DNA of 64,000 nucleotides from Centrapalus pauciflorus (lineage: Eukaryota > Streptophyta > Magnoliopsida > Asterales > Asteraceae): positions 1-64,000 of the forward strand of contig JAANYP010002322.1 in NCBI GenBank assembly GCA_020465985.1, given 5' to 3'. The notes below the pieces were generated by a model. The model saw nothing but the letters and a program-made list of their open reading frames with translations, was not told where the DNA came from and did no database searches. Below, piece after piece: positions 34,148-43,504 of this stretch (the first letter of the stretch is position 1; each line of letters begins with the position of its first letter). The position numbers were made by a program, and so were the translations under genes.

Positions 34148-35715
34148 CTCACAGTTTTGTTGCTTTTTATTGACGGACTTGTATTTGATTCCCCATTTAT
34201 TTCTTTGATTATCTGTACTGTACGGGCGTGATGCCCTTGAACAATTTTAATTTTTCTGTGCTTTGTTTTAATTTACTTGCCAGTATTGTTATTTAGTCTT
34301 TTGTTGCTACTGCTTAGGTTTATAATTTATTCTCTTATACTTGTTTTCGATTTTTGTTTATGCTTGTCTTGCATTCTATTTCTTTCTTGCACAAATTTTG
34401 TCCAAGTTGGTGTGCCGTCCGGTTCATCACTTCTCAAGTTCTCCCTTCTTGCCATTCAGGGAGATTTCTTGACACACTTGCTTTTATCATTGCTTTACTT
34501 GCTCTTTTACTTGTTTATTACATTGAGGGCAATGTATTTTTGTCAAGTGTGGGAATAATCGAACCATTGATGGTTCTCGAGTGATTCTTATGTCAAGCCT
34601 ATTTATAGTTTACCACACATCGCTTCTTTTGTTAGAATTTAAATCTTGTGGCATTTCTTACTTATTTGTTCATATTTTTAGGCAAAATTTTTTTTTGAGT
34701 TCCTTTTAAGCATGTTTAGGGATAAAAGAAACTCATTGATAAAAGGTTTGTTTTCAAAATTAGCATGGCTTGCACATTTTAACCCAACCAAGAACTTTCA
34801 TTCGTGAGCGTTTGTGCCTTATTGAGCTTTAAGTATATATGATTTAGGTGCTCACAATTCGTTTGGTTTTATGTGTGATATTGTCGGTTGTTGTATGCAT
34901 GTTAGAACTTGCTTTTGCGATGCATCTCGGAAACACAATGATCAAGTTTTAGGCGGTTGTTGATAGAGGCATTTTTACGAAGCCTTTCTTTTGACTTCCT
35001 TTTCCTTTTCCATTTTCCCATCTTTTCTTTCCTAGCCCAATTGCCGTTAATCCAAGAAAAGAGCGTATGCTTTTATTGTTGAGGTGGCCGTTGTTAGGTT
35101 ATTGTGGACAAAGTCCACGTCAAAAAAAAAAATCGAAAGAAAGTATAGCAAATAAGAAAGTCTCATAGAGGCATTTGCTAAATTATTGTCAAGATAAAAG
35201 TATCTAATCTTTTGTTCGACTTTTGTTGGAAAAGAAAAATTTTCAAGTCGAGCCGGTCATCGTGTTTTAGCCGCTCTCTTTCTTTTCTTTCAGTCTTTTC
35301 CCCTATTTTCCTTTCCCTTTTCAATCCCTCTTGATTTTCGCTTAGTTCTTGATCGAGTGTTGTAGATTTGAGGTTCTAGCAAGCTTATGTTCATGCATAT
35401 TTCAATGTGTTACAATTGAGAGACTTTGTCAACCTAAACATGAGGGTTGAGTGTTCATTTAGTGAGTTTCTGCCATGTTTATTTTGTTCTCAAAAAGTTT
35501 AGCATGTTTAGCTTCTATCCCCACTTTATGTTTTAATTGGTTTTTGAAGTTATTTTTGTTTTCCTAGCTATGTGTTCGGTTAAGTCGGAAATGCCTTAGG
35601 ATTTTCTTTCTTTGTCAAAATTTGTCGAATTATTATGCGTTCTCAATTTCAAATCTATATTTATGCTTGTGTAAGAGTTGCTTGAGGACAAGCAAAGGTT
35701 AAGTGTGGGAATTTT
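34148..35715 (+). other. E4 3' untranslated tail
   Basis: T-rich non-coding sequence between ORF3 and the 3' LTR. PPT-like AAGTGTGGGAAT occurs near 34544 and again at 35701-35712, immediately before the LTR start at 35716. I see no further ORF or palindrome cluster. Confidence 0.6.
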
Positions 35716-35875
35716 TGATATCGTCCAATTTGTACATGTTTTATCGGACGATATCTCGTGTTTTACATACCTTTTTGGTTGATTTTCGTCCCAAACTCAA
35801 TCTTATAGGTTTATGTTGTCATTTCAGGTGTTGGTTGAATAAATTGGATTGAAAAGAGCTGAAAGCAGTGGAACT
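35716..35875 (+). repeat. E4 3' LTR, first part
   Basis: Starts TGATATCGTCCAATTTG as the 5' LTR does and runs to GAACT (35871-35875), where E5 begins. The LTR resumes at 49430. Confidence 0.92.
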
Positions 35876-36526
35876 TGTTGGTACACCCTGTGTGACGATA
35901 GCAGTCTAATCGATTATGATTTAGGTAATATTCTGAGTTAACCAGTATTTTGATATATATGTTTAATATGTGTTTGTCTGTTATTGATTGTGTGTTTGAA
36001 CTTGATGTAACATATTACAAGAAGTTCAAACATAAAGGTCAAAGATTATGTCAAGCATAAGTTAAAACATAAGTTTCATCACTTAAGTGTTTAAGTGCAT
36101 TTGGCTAGATTCGAATAGGTTAAGGAAGGCATTCGAATCTGTGATAGATTCGAATGTATCCTTAGATTCGAATGGGCTAGATTCGAATCTGTTAGATGGA
36201 CAGATTCGAATGGGCCTTAGGCCAGATTCGAGGTTGGCCCACAACAGACTCGAATCAGGCTCTATAATTAGGGATAGACTCGAATCATTAGCAGACCTTT
36301 GGCAGAATTCGTGAGGAATTAAGCAATAGGCGATCTCGAGTTTATCAGCTAGGTGAGTGCCGTTTCGGAGAGAATTAGTTCGTAGGATCGTTCGTGTGTC
36401 GTTCGTTCAGCGTCTAATAGTCTCCGTGTTCCGTTGGTTGAGAGTTGTCCGTCTAACCGTCAACGAGGATTCCGCACTCGTTCACGGATCCGCGTCAAGA
36501 TAGATCTTGCAGTCGTAGACCTTACA
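35876..36526 (+). repeat. E5 5' LTR
   Basis: 651 bp, begins TGTTGGTACACC, ends ACCTTACA. Between 36105 and 36290 it holds more than ten copies of ATTCGAATCT or half-sites. A weak TATA-like CTATAATTA lies at about 36262-36270. Confidence 0.92.
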
Positions 36527-36528
36527 AG

Positions 36529-36541
36529 TGGTATCAGAGCC
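36529..36541 (+). other. E5 primer-binding site (initiator tRNA-Met)
   Basis: TGGTATCAGAGCC, two bases after the LTR end; the standard complement to the 3' end of plant initiator tRNA-Met. Confidence 0.92.
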
Positions 36542-37236
36542 AACGGAGTGTTCGTGGTGTTCTTCGTGTTCATCAGATACATTCTAGGTTTCTTGACGCT
36601 AGTTGGACGGTTTTTCTCTCAAAAACGTGTTTTTGAGCTTAGCAAATTCATATTCGGGAAACACTTTGTCGTTTTTCACGTTTTTGGTCGAAATCATTAT
36701 TTTTCGTTTGAAAATTAGTGATTTAATCCGTAAAACGTCAAAAAATCAAAGTGTTAGCCGTTTTTCGAGTTTGCGGCGCTCGAATCTATAGGAGTAATTA
36801 GGGTTTTACTTTATTTTCGAGTCTAACCAAAATACGCTCCTTTCGAGTCAATTTCAGTCAGTTTCGAGTCTGTGGTGTTTCGAATCTGTTACTACATTCG
36901 AATTGGATCTCGAGTCTATATTGTTTTGAGTTTGTTTCGAATTGGTTACTGTTTCGAGTCTATGCTTCGATTCTGCTGTATTTCGACTCTGTTGTGCCTT
37001 CGATTCTAAGGGTCTTCGAGTCTAAGGATTCCTTCGAATCTGACATATCTTCGAATCTAAGGAATTGTTCGAATCTGACATATTTCGAATCTAATTGAAT
37101 TAAAATACTTAATCGAATTTAATCCCAAATAAATTGGAATCTAATTGCATTCGAATCTATCTAGATTCGAAAGAGTTAATTCACATTAGTTTCGAATTAA
37201 ATTAATTAAGTCTAAATTCAATTTGTTTCAGAAAAG
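36542..37236 (+). other. E5 5' leader with TTCGAATCT repeats
   Basis: About 700 nt without an element ORF. The stretch 36770-37185 is saturated with TTCGAATCT, TTCGAGTCT and similar words in both orientations, the same motif family as in the LTR and in the spacer before ORF3. Confidence 0.75.
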
Positions 37237-40113
37237 ATGTCAAACCTTCAGAAATTCCTTGAGATGGATCATGAAGTTGGGAAGGCCAATGCACCACCTA
37301 AGCTGATGAAAGTTGAGGATTACTACTGGTGGAAGGATAGATTTACGGATTTTGTACGATTCAATGATATGCGCATGTGGGTGTGCATTGATGAAGGGTA
37401 CATTCCACCAGTATCTGAGGTAGAAGGCCGTCAAAAGGTTCTGTCATACCAGATGATGAAAGAGGATGACAAGAAACTATTTGAAGCTGAAAACAAGGCT
37501 TTCTCCATTATCCGAATGGCGTTACCTCAAGATATCTTGCACACATTTCGGACTCAAAGGACGTCGAAAGAACTTTGGGAATCTCTCCAGAAAAGGTGTG
37601 AGGGTAATCCACGGGTGCGTAGAAAGCGTACAGAGCTGTTGACCCAACAGTTTGCAATTTTCAAGGCTCTTAAAGATGAACAGTTAGATGATATTATCAC
37701 ACGGTTCTATCATCTGATAACAGAGCTTGAAAGTCATGGTATTGAGTATTCTGACACAGACAAGAACAACAAGCTTCTTGATGCCCTACCAGCCAAATGG
37801 GCTATGTACGTGGCAATGATTAAGCTGAATGAAGATAAATACTATGCTCAATCACTGGATGACATCGTGGGAACGTTGAGGGCATATCACTTCGAAATGA
37901 TAAAGGCTGAGACTGATTACGAGCAAGTCCAAAATCCGGCGATGTATTTTGGAAAGACATCAAAATTATCAGTGACAGCTGATCAGAAGAGTGCTACAGC
38001 GTTTTTCACCGGAGAAACGTCATCACCACCAGAGTCCGAAGACTCACTAAATCGCGCGTTCTTAGGGTTAGGAAGATCGGAAGAACCGCAACCTCAAGTC
38101 CAACAGGCATCGACCAGTCAGAGCTATTCTAAGATGCCAATGAGCGCAAAGTCGGCGGAAGAACATCTGAATCTGCTTGCTTCGTTTGTGGCCGCATACG
38201 GAAATTGCGTTCAAGGGAAGATTAATGATCCGGCTCTTTGGGATGAAGATTACGATCAGGTCGACCCTGATGACTTAGAGGAAATGGATCTGAAATGGCA
38301 ACTGGCCATGGTAACCCAACGGGTTAAGAGATTCATAAAGAGAACTGGAAGAAATCTGCAGATGAATAACAAGGGGATAGGATTTGATAAGTCCAAGGTC
38401 AAATGCTACAACTGTCAGGGATTGGGACATTTCGCGAGGGAGTGTCAAAGACCGAAGGTAGAATCATACCAAGGACAGAGTCAGCACCAAGGACAGTACC
38501 AAAATCAGTCCCAACAGCGATATCTTCCGAGTTCTTCATCTGGTCAAGCCAATCTAGCGGGTCTGATATCCAATGTCGCTTCTGAAAGACAGCTAGATGG
38601 TTCCTATGACTGGAGTTCACATCCTGAGTCCAACGCTAGAGCTTTCATGGCTGAAGTTACGGAGAATGGTTGTGATGAAGATGAGCAGACCACAAGGGAC
38701 AACAGTCCGATGTGGGTAGAGAAAGCGAATGATCAGACCGTGCTGGAGTTTGCTGCTCAGATGGCCAACGTGGAATCTGATAACTCTAAGGTTAGTCTTT
38801 CTTATTCTCTATTTCGTGATTTATGTGCTTTATGTGTTAGTTCTAATGATAGGTTAAATCTAGTCTTAGACTCACATAAGACCATAGCTGCTCAAAATGA
38901 AAACTTAAAAATAGAAAATGCTAGCCTAAATGATATAAAACAAGATTTAAAAGAAAAGCTTAAGGCTGATGCTCAAGACGTAATCGTTCTAAAAGACAAA
39001 CTGAGTGAGCAGTGTGTTAGGATAGAACTTATGTATGAGCACGTAGAAGCCTTGACCAAAAGTCTGAAAGACAAGGACATAGAGCTAGCCGAGACCAAGG
39101 TTAAGGTAGCAGAGGCAAATAGTAAGTTGGAAAAGTTTAGGAATTCGAGCCTAAACCTAGGAAAAGTCTTAGATGCACAAAGACAGTCTAAGAAGCCTGT
39201 AGGTCTAGGTTTTCACGAAATTCCTCCACCTTTCAATGATAACTATGTGCCTCAGCCTCAGGAGAAAACTGACAAGTCAGTAGTTTTAGAGGACCTACCT
39301 GAACCTACACCTGAGCCTAAAGTTGAAAATACACCTAAGGTGGATGACTCTACTGTCAAGGTCAAGAAAGTGAAATTTGTGTCTTCCTCCAGTGAAACAC
39401 CTGCAGGAAAACAGAAAATTTCATGGGCTGACCAGGTCGAAGAGACAGACACTGTAGATGTACCAAAGGAAGTAGACACTAGTGAGACACCTAGATCTAA
39501 GGGACCAACCAAAAAGTCCATGGATAAGATGTCTTGCTTTAGATGTCACGAGAAAGGGCATGTTGCTTCTCACTGTCCAAATAGGAAAGCTAATGTTACA
39601 CCTAAGACAGTGAATCCAACACCTGTTAAGCCCTCACCAAGTGTGGCGAGCACTAGTAGTTCTCAGAGTACCGAGAAAACTGTGCAGGTCGCACCAAAAC
39701 CTGTTGTGAAACAAACACCGGTTAAGGTTGGACCAAAAGAAGTGGTTAGGACAAATTCACCGAATCGTGTCTTTAATCAATCTAGGTCAGCACCTCAACA
39801 AGTCTATAGGAGCACCACACCTAGCAGGTCACACACTCCAGTTAGGTCACATACTCCTGTTAGACAATATGTTCCGGTAAAAGCTCAGGGATCACAGTCT
39901 GAAATGCATTATAATAAGACTTATTCTAGAGCACCACAACAAATGCCTACTCAAAGGCAAAGAGTGAATCTAAATCACTCGGCACCACAACAGAATTCAG
40001 TTCAAAGGCCCAAGTCACCTGAAAGGCGAGATGGGTACTTGAAAGAGTTAAAGTATGTGGACGAGAATGGTATTACCAAGTCAGTCATGGCTTGGGTTCC
40101 CCGTGATAACTAA
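37237..40113 (+). CDS. gag: E5 gag polyprotein
   Basis: Gag forms the virus-like particle that packages element RNA. At 958 aa it is far longer than the 300-400 aa usual for copia gag. Residues 20-60 (YYWWKDRFTDFVRFND) and 80-220 (FSIIRMALPQDIL, TSKELWESLQKRC, FYHLITELESHGI) form the copia gag domain of the UBN2 type. A first zinc knuckle CYNCQGLGHFAREC is at about 389. Residues 540-640 are a heptad-rich coiled coil. A second knuckle CFRCHEKGHVASHC lies at about 766. The tail is Pro/Ser/Thr/Lys-rich. It stops with TAA at 40111, overlapping the pol frame, which is +1. The start is the first ATG after the leader. Intact. Confidence 0.9.
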   Translation: MSNLQKFLEMDHEVGKANAPPKLMKVEDYYWWKDRFTDFVRFNDMRMWVCIDEGYIPPVSEVEGRQKVLSYQMMKEDDKKLFEAENKAFSIIRMALPQDILHTFRTQRTSKELWESLQKRCEGNPRVRRKRTELLTQQFAIFKALKDEQLDDIITRFYHLITELESHGIEYSDTDKNNKLLDALPAKWAMYVAMIKLNEDKYYAQSLDDIVGTLRAYHFEMIKAETDYEQVQNPAMYFGKTSKLSVTADQKSATAFFTGETSSPPESEDSLNRAFLGLGRSEEPQPQVQQASTSQSYSKMPMSAKSAEEHLNLLASFVAAYGNCVQGKINDPALWDEDYDQVDPDDLEEMDLKWQLAMVTQRVKRFIKRTGRNLQMNNKGIGFDKSKVKCYNCQGLGHFARECQRPKVESYQGQSQHQGQYQNQSQQRYLPSSSSGQANLAGLISNVASERQLDGSYDWSSHPESNARAFMAEVTENGCDEDEQTTRDNSPMWVEKANDQTVLEFAAQMANVESDNSKVSLSYSLFRDLCALCVSSNDRLNLVLDSHKTIAAQNENLKIENASLNDIKQDLKEKLKADAQDVIVLKDKLSEQCVRIELMYEHVEALTKSLKDKDIELAETKVKVAEANSKLEKFRNSSLNLGKVLDAQRQSKKPVGLGFHEIPPPFNDNYVPQPQEKTDKSVVLEDLPEPTPEPKVENTPKVDDSTVKVKKVKFVSSSSETPAGKQKISWADQVEETDTVDVPKEVDTSETPRSKGPTKKSMDKMSCFRCHEKGHVASHCPNRKANVTPKTVNPTPVKPSPSVASTSSSQSTEKTVQVAPKPVVKQTPVKVGPKEVVRTNSPNRVFNQSRSAPQQVYRSTTPSRSHTPVRSHTPVRQYVPVKAQGSQSEMHYNKTYSRAPQQMPTQRQRVNLNHSAPQQNSVQRPKSPERRDGYLKELKYVDENGITKSVMAWVPRDN

Positions 40114-40135
40114 CCTATTTTTCTTTCATGTGCAG
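40099..40135 (+). promoter_or_regulatory. Gag-pol junction: CCC-C slip site and acceptor-like signal
   Basis: Gag reads CCC CGT GAT AAC TAA here. A +1 slip on CCC-C three codons before the stop enters the pol frame, which stays open. Within the same 37 nt lie CTAAC, a pyrimidine tract and GTGCAG (ends 40135), a good plant acceptor; the next codon, at 40136, is in the pol frame. Which mechanism is used is unknown. Confidence 0.45.
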
Positions 40136-43100
40136 GAGATAACTACCGGTCCAAACAACAAGTGGTTCGTCGACAGTGGTTGCTCCAGGCATATGACGGG
40201 GGAAAGAAGTCTTCTCACAGACTTCAAGGGGGGTAATAGGGGATTTGTATCATTCGCTGGCAACAAAGGGGGAAATATCACTGGAACTGGAGAAGTCACT
40301 AATGGGACGATTACATTGGATCAAGTTTATCACGTTGATAAACTGGTTCATAATCTCATTAGCGTATCTCAAATCTGTGATAAGAAGAACTCGGTGTTAT
40401 TTACTGACACTGAGGCGTTAGTGCTCAAGCCGGGATTCAAGATACCTGAAGATTGGATATTGATGCGGGCTCCAAGGAAAAATGACTTGTACATGCTCGA
40501 CATGAACAAGCCAGATAATTCGATGGGTCCGATCTGCTTACTATCAAAAGCTTCGGAGACGGAATCGGTTTTGTGGCACAGACGCATGGCTCACTTGCAC
40601 CTAAGGAAAATGAACTACATAACGAAGAATGGTTTGGTGCAAGGTGTGCCTCTGAAGAGCTTTCAATTTGAAGACAAGTGTCTACCGTGCATGAAGGGCA
40701 AGCAACATAAAAAGACACACAAGTCCAAGAAGCTGAACTCCATAACCTCGACATTCGATTTGTTGCATATGGACCTTTTCGGCCCTATCAACAAAAGGAG
40801 TATAGGAGGTAGTTGGTTTTGCTTAGTTATCACTGACGATTACTCACGGTTTTCATGGGTTTTCTTTTTAGGTACGAAGGACGAGACGGCTACAAAGCTC
40901 ATCGGGTTCTTAGACCAAGTGGAGAATTCCTACGGAACAAGGGTTAAAAATATACGTAGTGATAATGGGACTGAATTTAAAAACTCTGTAATTGGTGTAT
41001 ATTGCCTATCAAAGGGCATCGTGCATCAATTCAGTGCACCATATGAACCTCAACAGAATGGGGTGGCCGAACGTAAAAACAGAACATTGATTGAGGCTGC
41101 AAGGACTATGCTTTCGGATTCAAAGCTTCCTACCATGTTTTGGGGGGAGGCAGTGAATACCGCGTGCCATATTTTAAATAGAGTCCTTACAGTCAAATCA
41201 TTGAACAAAACATGTTATGAAATTTTGAATAAACGGCCACCTAACTTAACTGGATTCGAACCGTTTGGAGTACCATGTACACTTTTAAGAACAAAACATC
41301 AACCGAAGTTTGGTGAAAAGGCTGACGAAGGATACTTCCTAGGTTATGTGCCAAACTCACCAAACAAACGGGTTTTTAACAAAAAGAGTGGTACTGTGGA
41401 GATTGTGTATAATATTGAAGTCACAAGTTATACACATGAACCCCAAACTGGTCCGGAATGGATTTTTGACTATGATAAGTTATTTGAGTCATTTAACATT
41501 CCTTTGGATGATACTGCAGGTACAATCGATAAAGACATGGCGACGTTGCACCTAAATGACGATGGCCATATTTTTCCGAGGACCACGTTCGAATCTACGT
41601 CCGAGCCTACTGCGACTGTAGATGGGTCTCCAGAAGTTGCTAATCCAGAAGAACCTAACACTGAGAATCAGACTCAAGCATCAAGTTCTGCCTCTGAGGA
41701 AAACGTCCGTGAGGAAGAAAATGTGGAAGCTGAGCCTGTTCCCCCTTTAGGTGAAATAGGATCCAACTTAGGAGATAATCTAAGGGTAGACGAAATAGAG
41801 ACCTCTAGGATTAACAAGAACCATCCTATAGATAGCATCATAGGAAATCCTAACGAGGGTGTGAGGACTCGGAGTAGTGTAAATAACAACACTGTGTTGT
41901 TGTCGATGATAAACGACTCCGAGGCATATCACACATGTCTATATTCGTGTTTCATATCGCAAGTAGAGCCCAAAAATGTGCAAATGGCACTTAAGGACAA
42001 CTCCTGGGTTGAAGCGATGCAGGAAGAACTTTCACAATTTAGGAAACTAGAAGTGTGGGAGTTAGTTCCGTTACCTCGAGGGGAGATTGCAATAGGAACC
42101 AAATGGGTTTTTAAGTGCAAGAGAGACGATCGGGGTATAGTCACGCGCAACAAAGCGAGATTAGTTGTAAAGGGTTTCAACCAAGAGGAGGGAATCGATT
42201 ACAACGAAGTGTTTGCACCAGTAGCAAGGTTAGAAGCAATTAGGTTGTTTTTAGCTTTTGCCTCCTTCAAAGGATTTAAAGTATATCAACTGGACGTTAA
42301 GAGTGCTTTCCTGTATGGGAAAGTGAAGGAGTTAGTGTATGTAGAACAACCGCCCGGGTTTACAGATCCTAAATATCCTGATAGAGTATATCGCTTAGAT
42401 AAGGCTCTTTATGGATTACATCAGGCACCTAGGGCATGGTATGAGACTCTATCCAACCATCTTTTAGAAAATGGCTTTGAGAGGGGTAGGATAGATAGTA
42501 CTCTATTTGTGAAGAGAAAGGGAGATCATTTTATCTTGGTACAAGTGTACGTAGATGATATCATTTTTGGATCATCAGACGAACAGATGTGCAAAGATTT
42601 CGAGAAGGTTATGAAGTCTAAGTTCGAGATGAGTGCTATGGGGGAGTTGAATTTCTTTTTGGGGTTACAAGTTGACCAGAAGAAGGAAGGCATGTTTATC
42701 CATCAGACCAAGTATGTCTATGACATATTGGAACGGTTTGGGATGGAAGGAACAAAGTTGACTGCCCATTTCAGCACGCCGATTCAAGTGAATCACAATC
42801 TCGGGCCGGGTACTGAAAGTGATTCCGATGTGGATCCGACTTTATATCGGGCCATGATTGGGTCACTTATGTATTTAACTGCTTCAAGACCTGATATTAT
42901 GTTTGCTGTTTGTATTTGTGCTAGGTTTCAAGCGAATCCGAAGGAGATGCATATGAAAGCTGTGAAGCGGATTCTACGATACCTCAAGTCGAAACCGAAG
43001 CTGGGACTTTGGTATCACGCGGAGGGAGATCTAGAGTTGGAGGCGTTCACGGATTCTGACTACGGAGGATGCAGCTTGACGCGCAAATCTACGACTGGAG

Positions 43101-43504
43101 GTTGTCAGTTCCTAGGAGGGAGATTGGTGTCCTGGCAATGCAAGAAACAAACATCGGTAGCCGTGTCAACGTGCGAGGCCGAGTATGTTGCTGCTGGTAG
43201 TTGCTGTTCACAGGTTCTGTGGATACAACAACAATTGCGGGATTACGGTTTGGCTTATACTCAAACTCCAATTAGGATAGACAATCAATCTACAATTGCT
43301 ATAACAAATAATCCAGTTAAACACAGTAAAACAAAGCACATAGACATAAGACATCATTTTATTCGTGATTGTGCTGAAAAGAACTTGATCAAACTGGTAA
43401 AAGTGGCAACAGAAGATAATAATGCTGATTTATTTACCAAAGCGTTTGATAAGTCACGATTTGAGTATTTAATTCAACTTAATGGAATGCGCAACCCAGA
43501 GTAA
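40103..43504 (+). CDS. pol: E5 pol polyprotein (protease, integrase, RT, RNase H)
   Basis: Catalyses polyprotein cleavage, cDNA synthesis and integration. Order: protease (KWFVDSGCSRHMTG, near 40165), gag-pre-integrase with zinc-binding HRRMAHLHLRKM and CLPCMKGK, integrase with complete triad (MDLFGPI, RSDNGTEFKN, GVAERKNRTL), a Ser/Glu-rich linker, RT (GTKWVFKCKRDDRG, ALYGLHQAPRAWY, active site VYVDDIIFG) and RNase H (AFTDSDYGG, STCEAEYVAAGSCCS), ending GMRNPE. The frame is +1 relative to gag and open from 40055. The start given assumes a +1 shift at CCC-C (40099-40102); alternatively a spliced RNA could enter at 40136, after the acceptor-like TGTGCAG. No damage seen. Confidence 0.9.
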   Translation: MITNLFFFHVQEITTGPNNKWFVDSGCSRHMTGERSLLTDFKGGNRGFVSFAGNKGGNITGTGEVTNGTITLDQVYHVDKLVHNLISVSQICDKKNSVLFTDTEALVLKPGFKIPEDWILMRAPRKNDLYMLDMNKPDNSMGPICLLSKASETESVLWHRRMAHLHLRKMNYITKNGLVQGVPLKSFQFEDKCLPCMKGKQHKKTHKSKKLNSITSTFDLLHMDLFGPINKRSIGGSWFCLVITDDYSRFSWVFFLGTKDETATKLIGFLDQVENSYGTRVKNIRSDNGTEFKNSVIGVYCLSKGIVHQFSAPYEPQQNGVAERKNRTLIEAARTMLSDSKLPTMFWGEAVNTACHILNRVLTVKSLNKTCYEILNKRPPNLTGFEPFGVPCTLLRTKHQPKFGEKADEGYFLGYVPNSPNKRVFNKKSGTVEIVYNIEVTSYTHEPQTGPEWIFDYDKLFESFNIPLDDTAGTIDKDMATLHLNDDGHIFPRTTFESTSEPTATVDGSPEVANPEEPNTENQTQASSSASEENVREEENVEAEPVPPLGEIGSNLGDNLRVDEIETSRINKNHPIDSIIGNPNEGVRTRSSVNNNTVLLSMINDSEAYHTCLYSCFISQVEPKNVQMALKDNSWVEAMQEELSQFRKLEVWELVPLPRGEIAIGTKWVFKCKRDDRGIVTRNKARLVVKGFNQEEGIDYNEVFAPVARLEAIRLFLAFASFKGFKVYQLDVKSAFLYGKVKELVYVEQPPGFTDPKYPDRVYRLDKALYGLHQAPRAWYETLSNHLLENGFERGRIDSTLFVKRKGDHFILVQVYVDDIIFGSSDEQMCKDFEKVMKSKFEMSAMGELNFFLGLQVDQKKEGMFIHQTKYVYDILERFGMEGTKLTAHFSTPIQVNHNLGPGTESDSDVDPTLYRAMIGSLMYLTASRPDIMFAVCICARFQANPKEMHMKAVKRILRYLKSKPKLGLWYHAEGDLELEAFTDSDYGGCSLTRKSTTGGCQFLGGRLVSWQCKKQTSVAVSTCEAEYVAAGSCCSQVLWIQQQLRDYGLAYTQTPIRIDNQSTIAITNNPVKHSKTKHIDIRHHFIRDCAEKNLIKLVKVATEDNNADLFTKAFDKSRFEYLIQLNGMRNPE

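Noticed and set aside
40103..40135. A 33-nt intron removing the gag stop codon of E5
   Set aside because: It has GT and AG ends, but 33 nt is far below plant intron size and removal keeps the gag frame rather than entering the pol frame.
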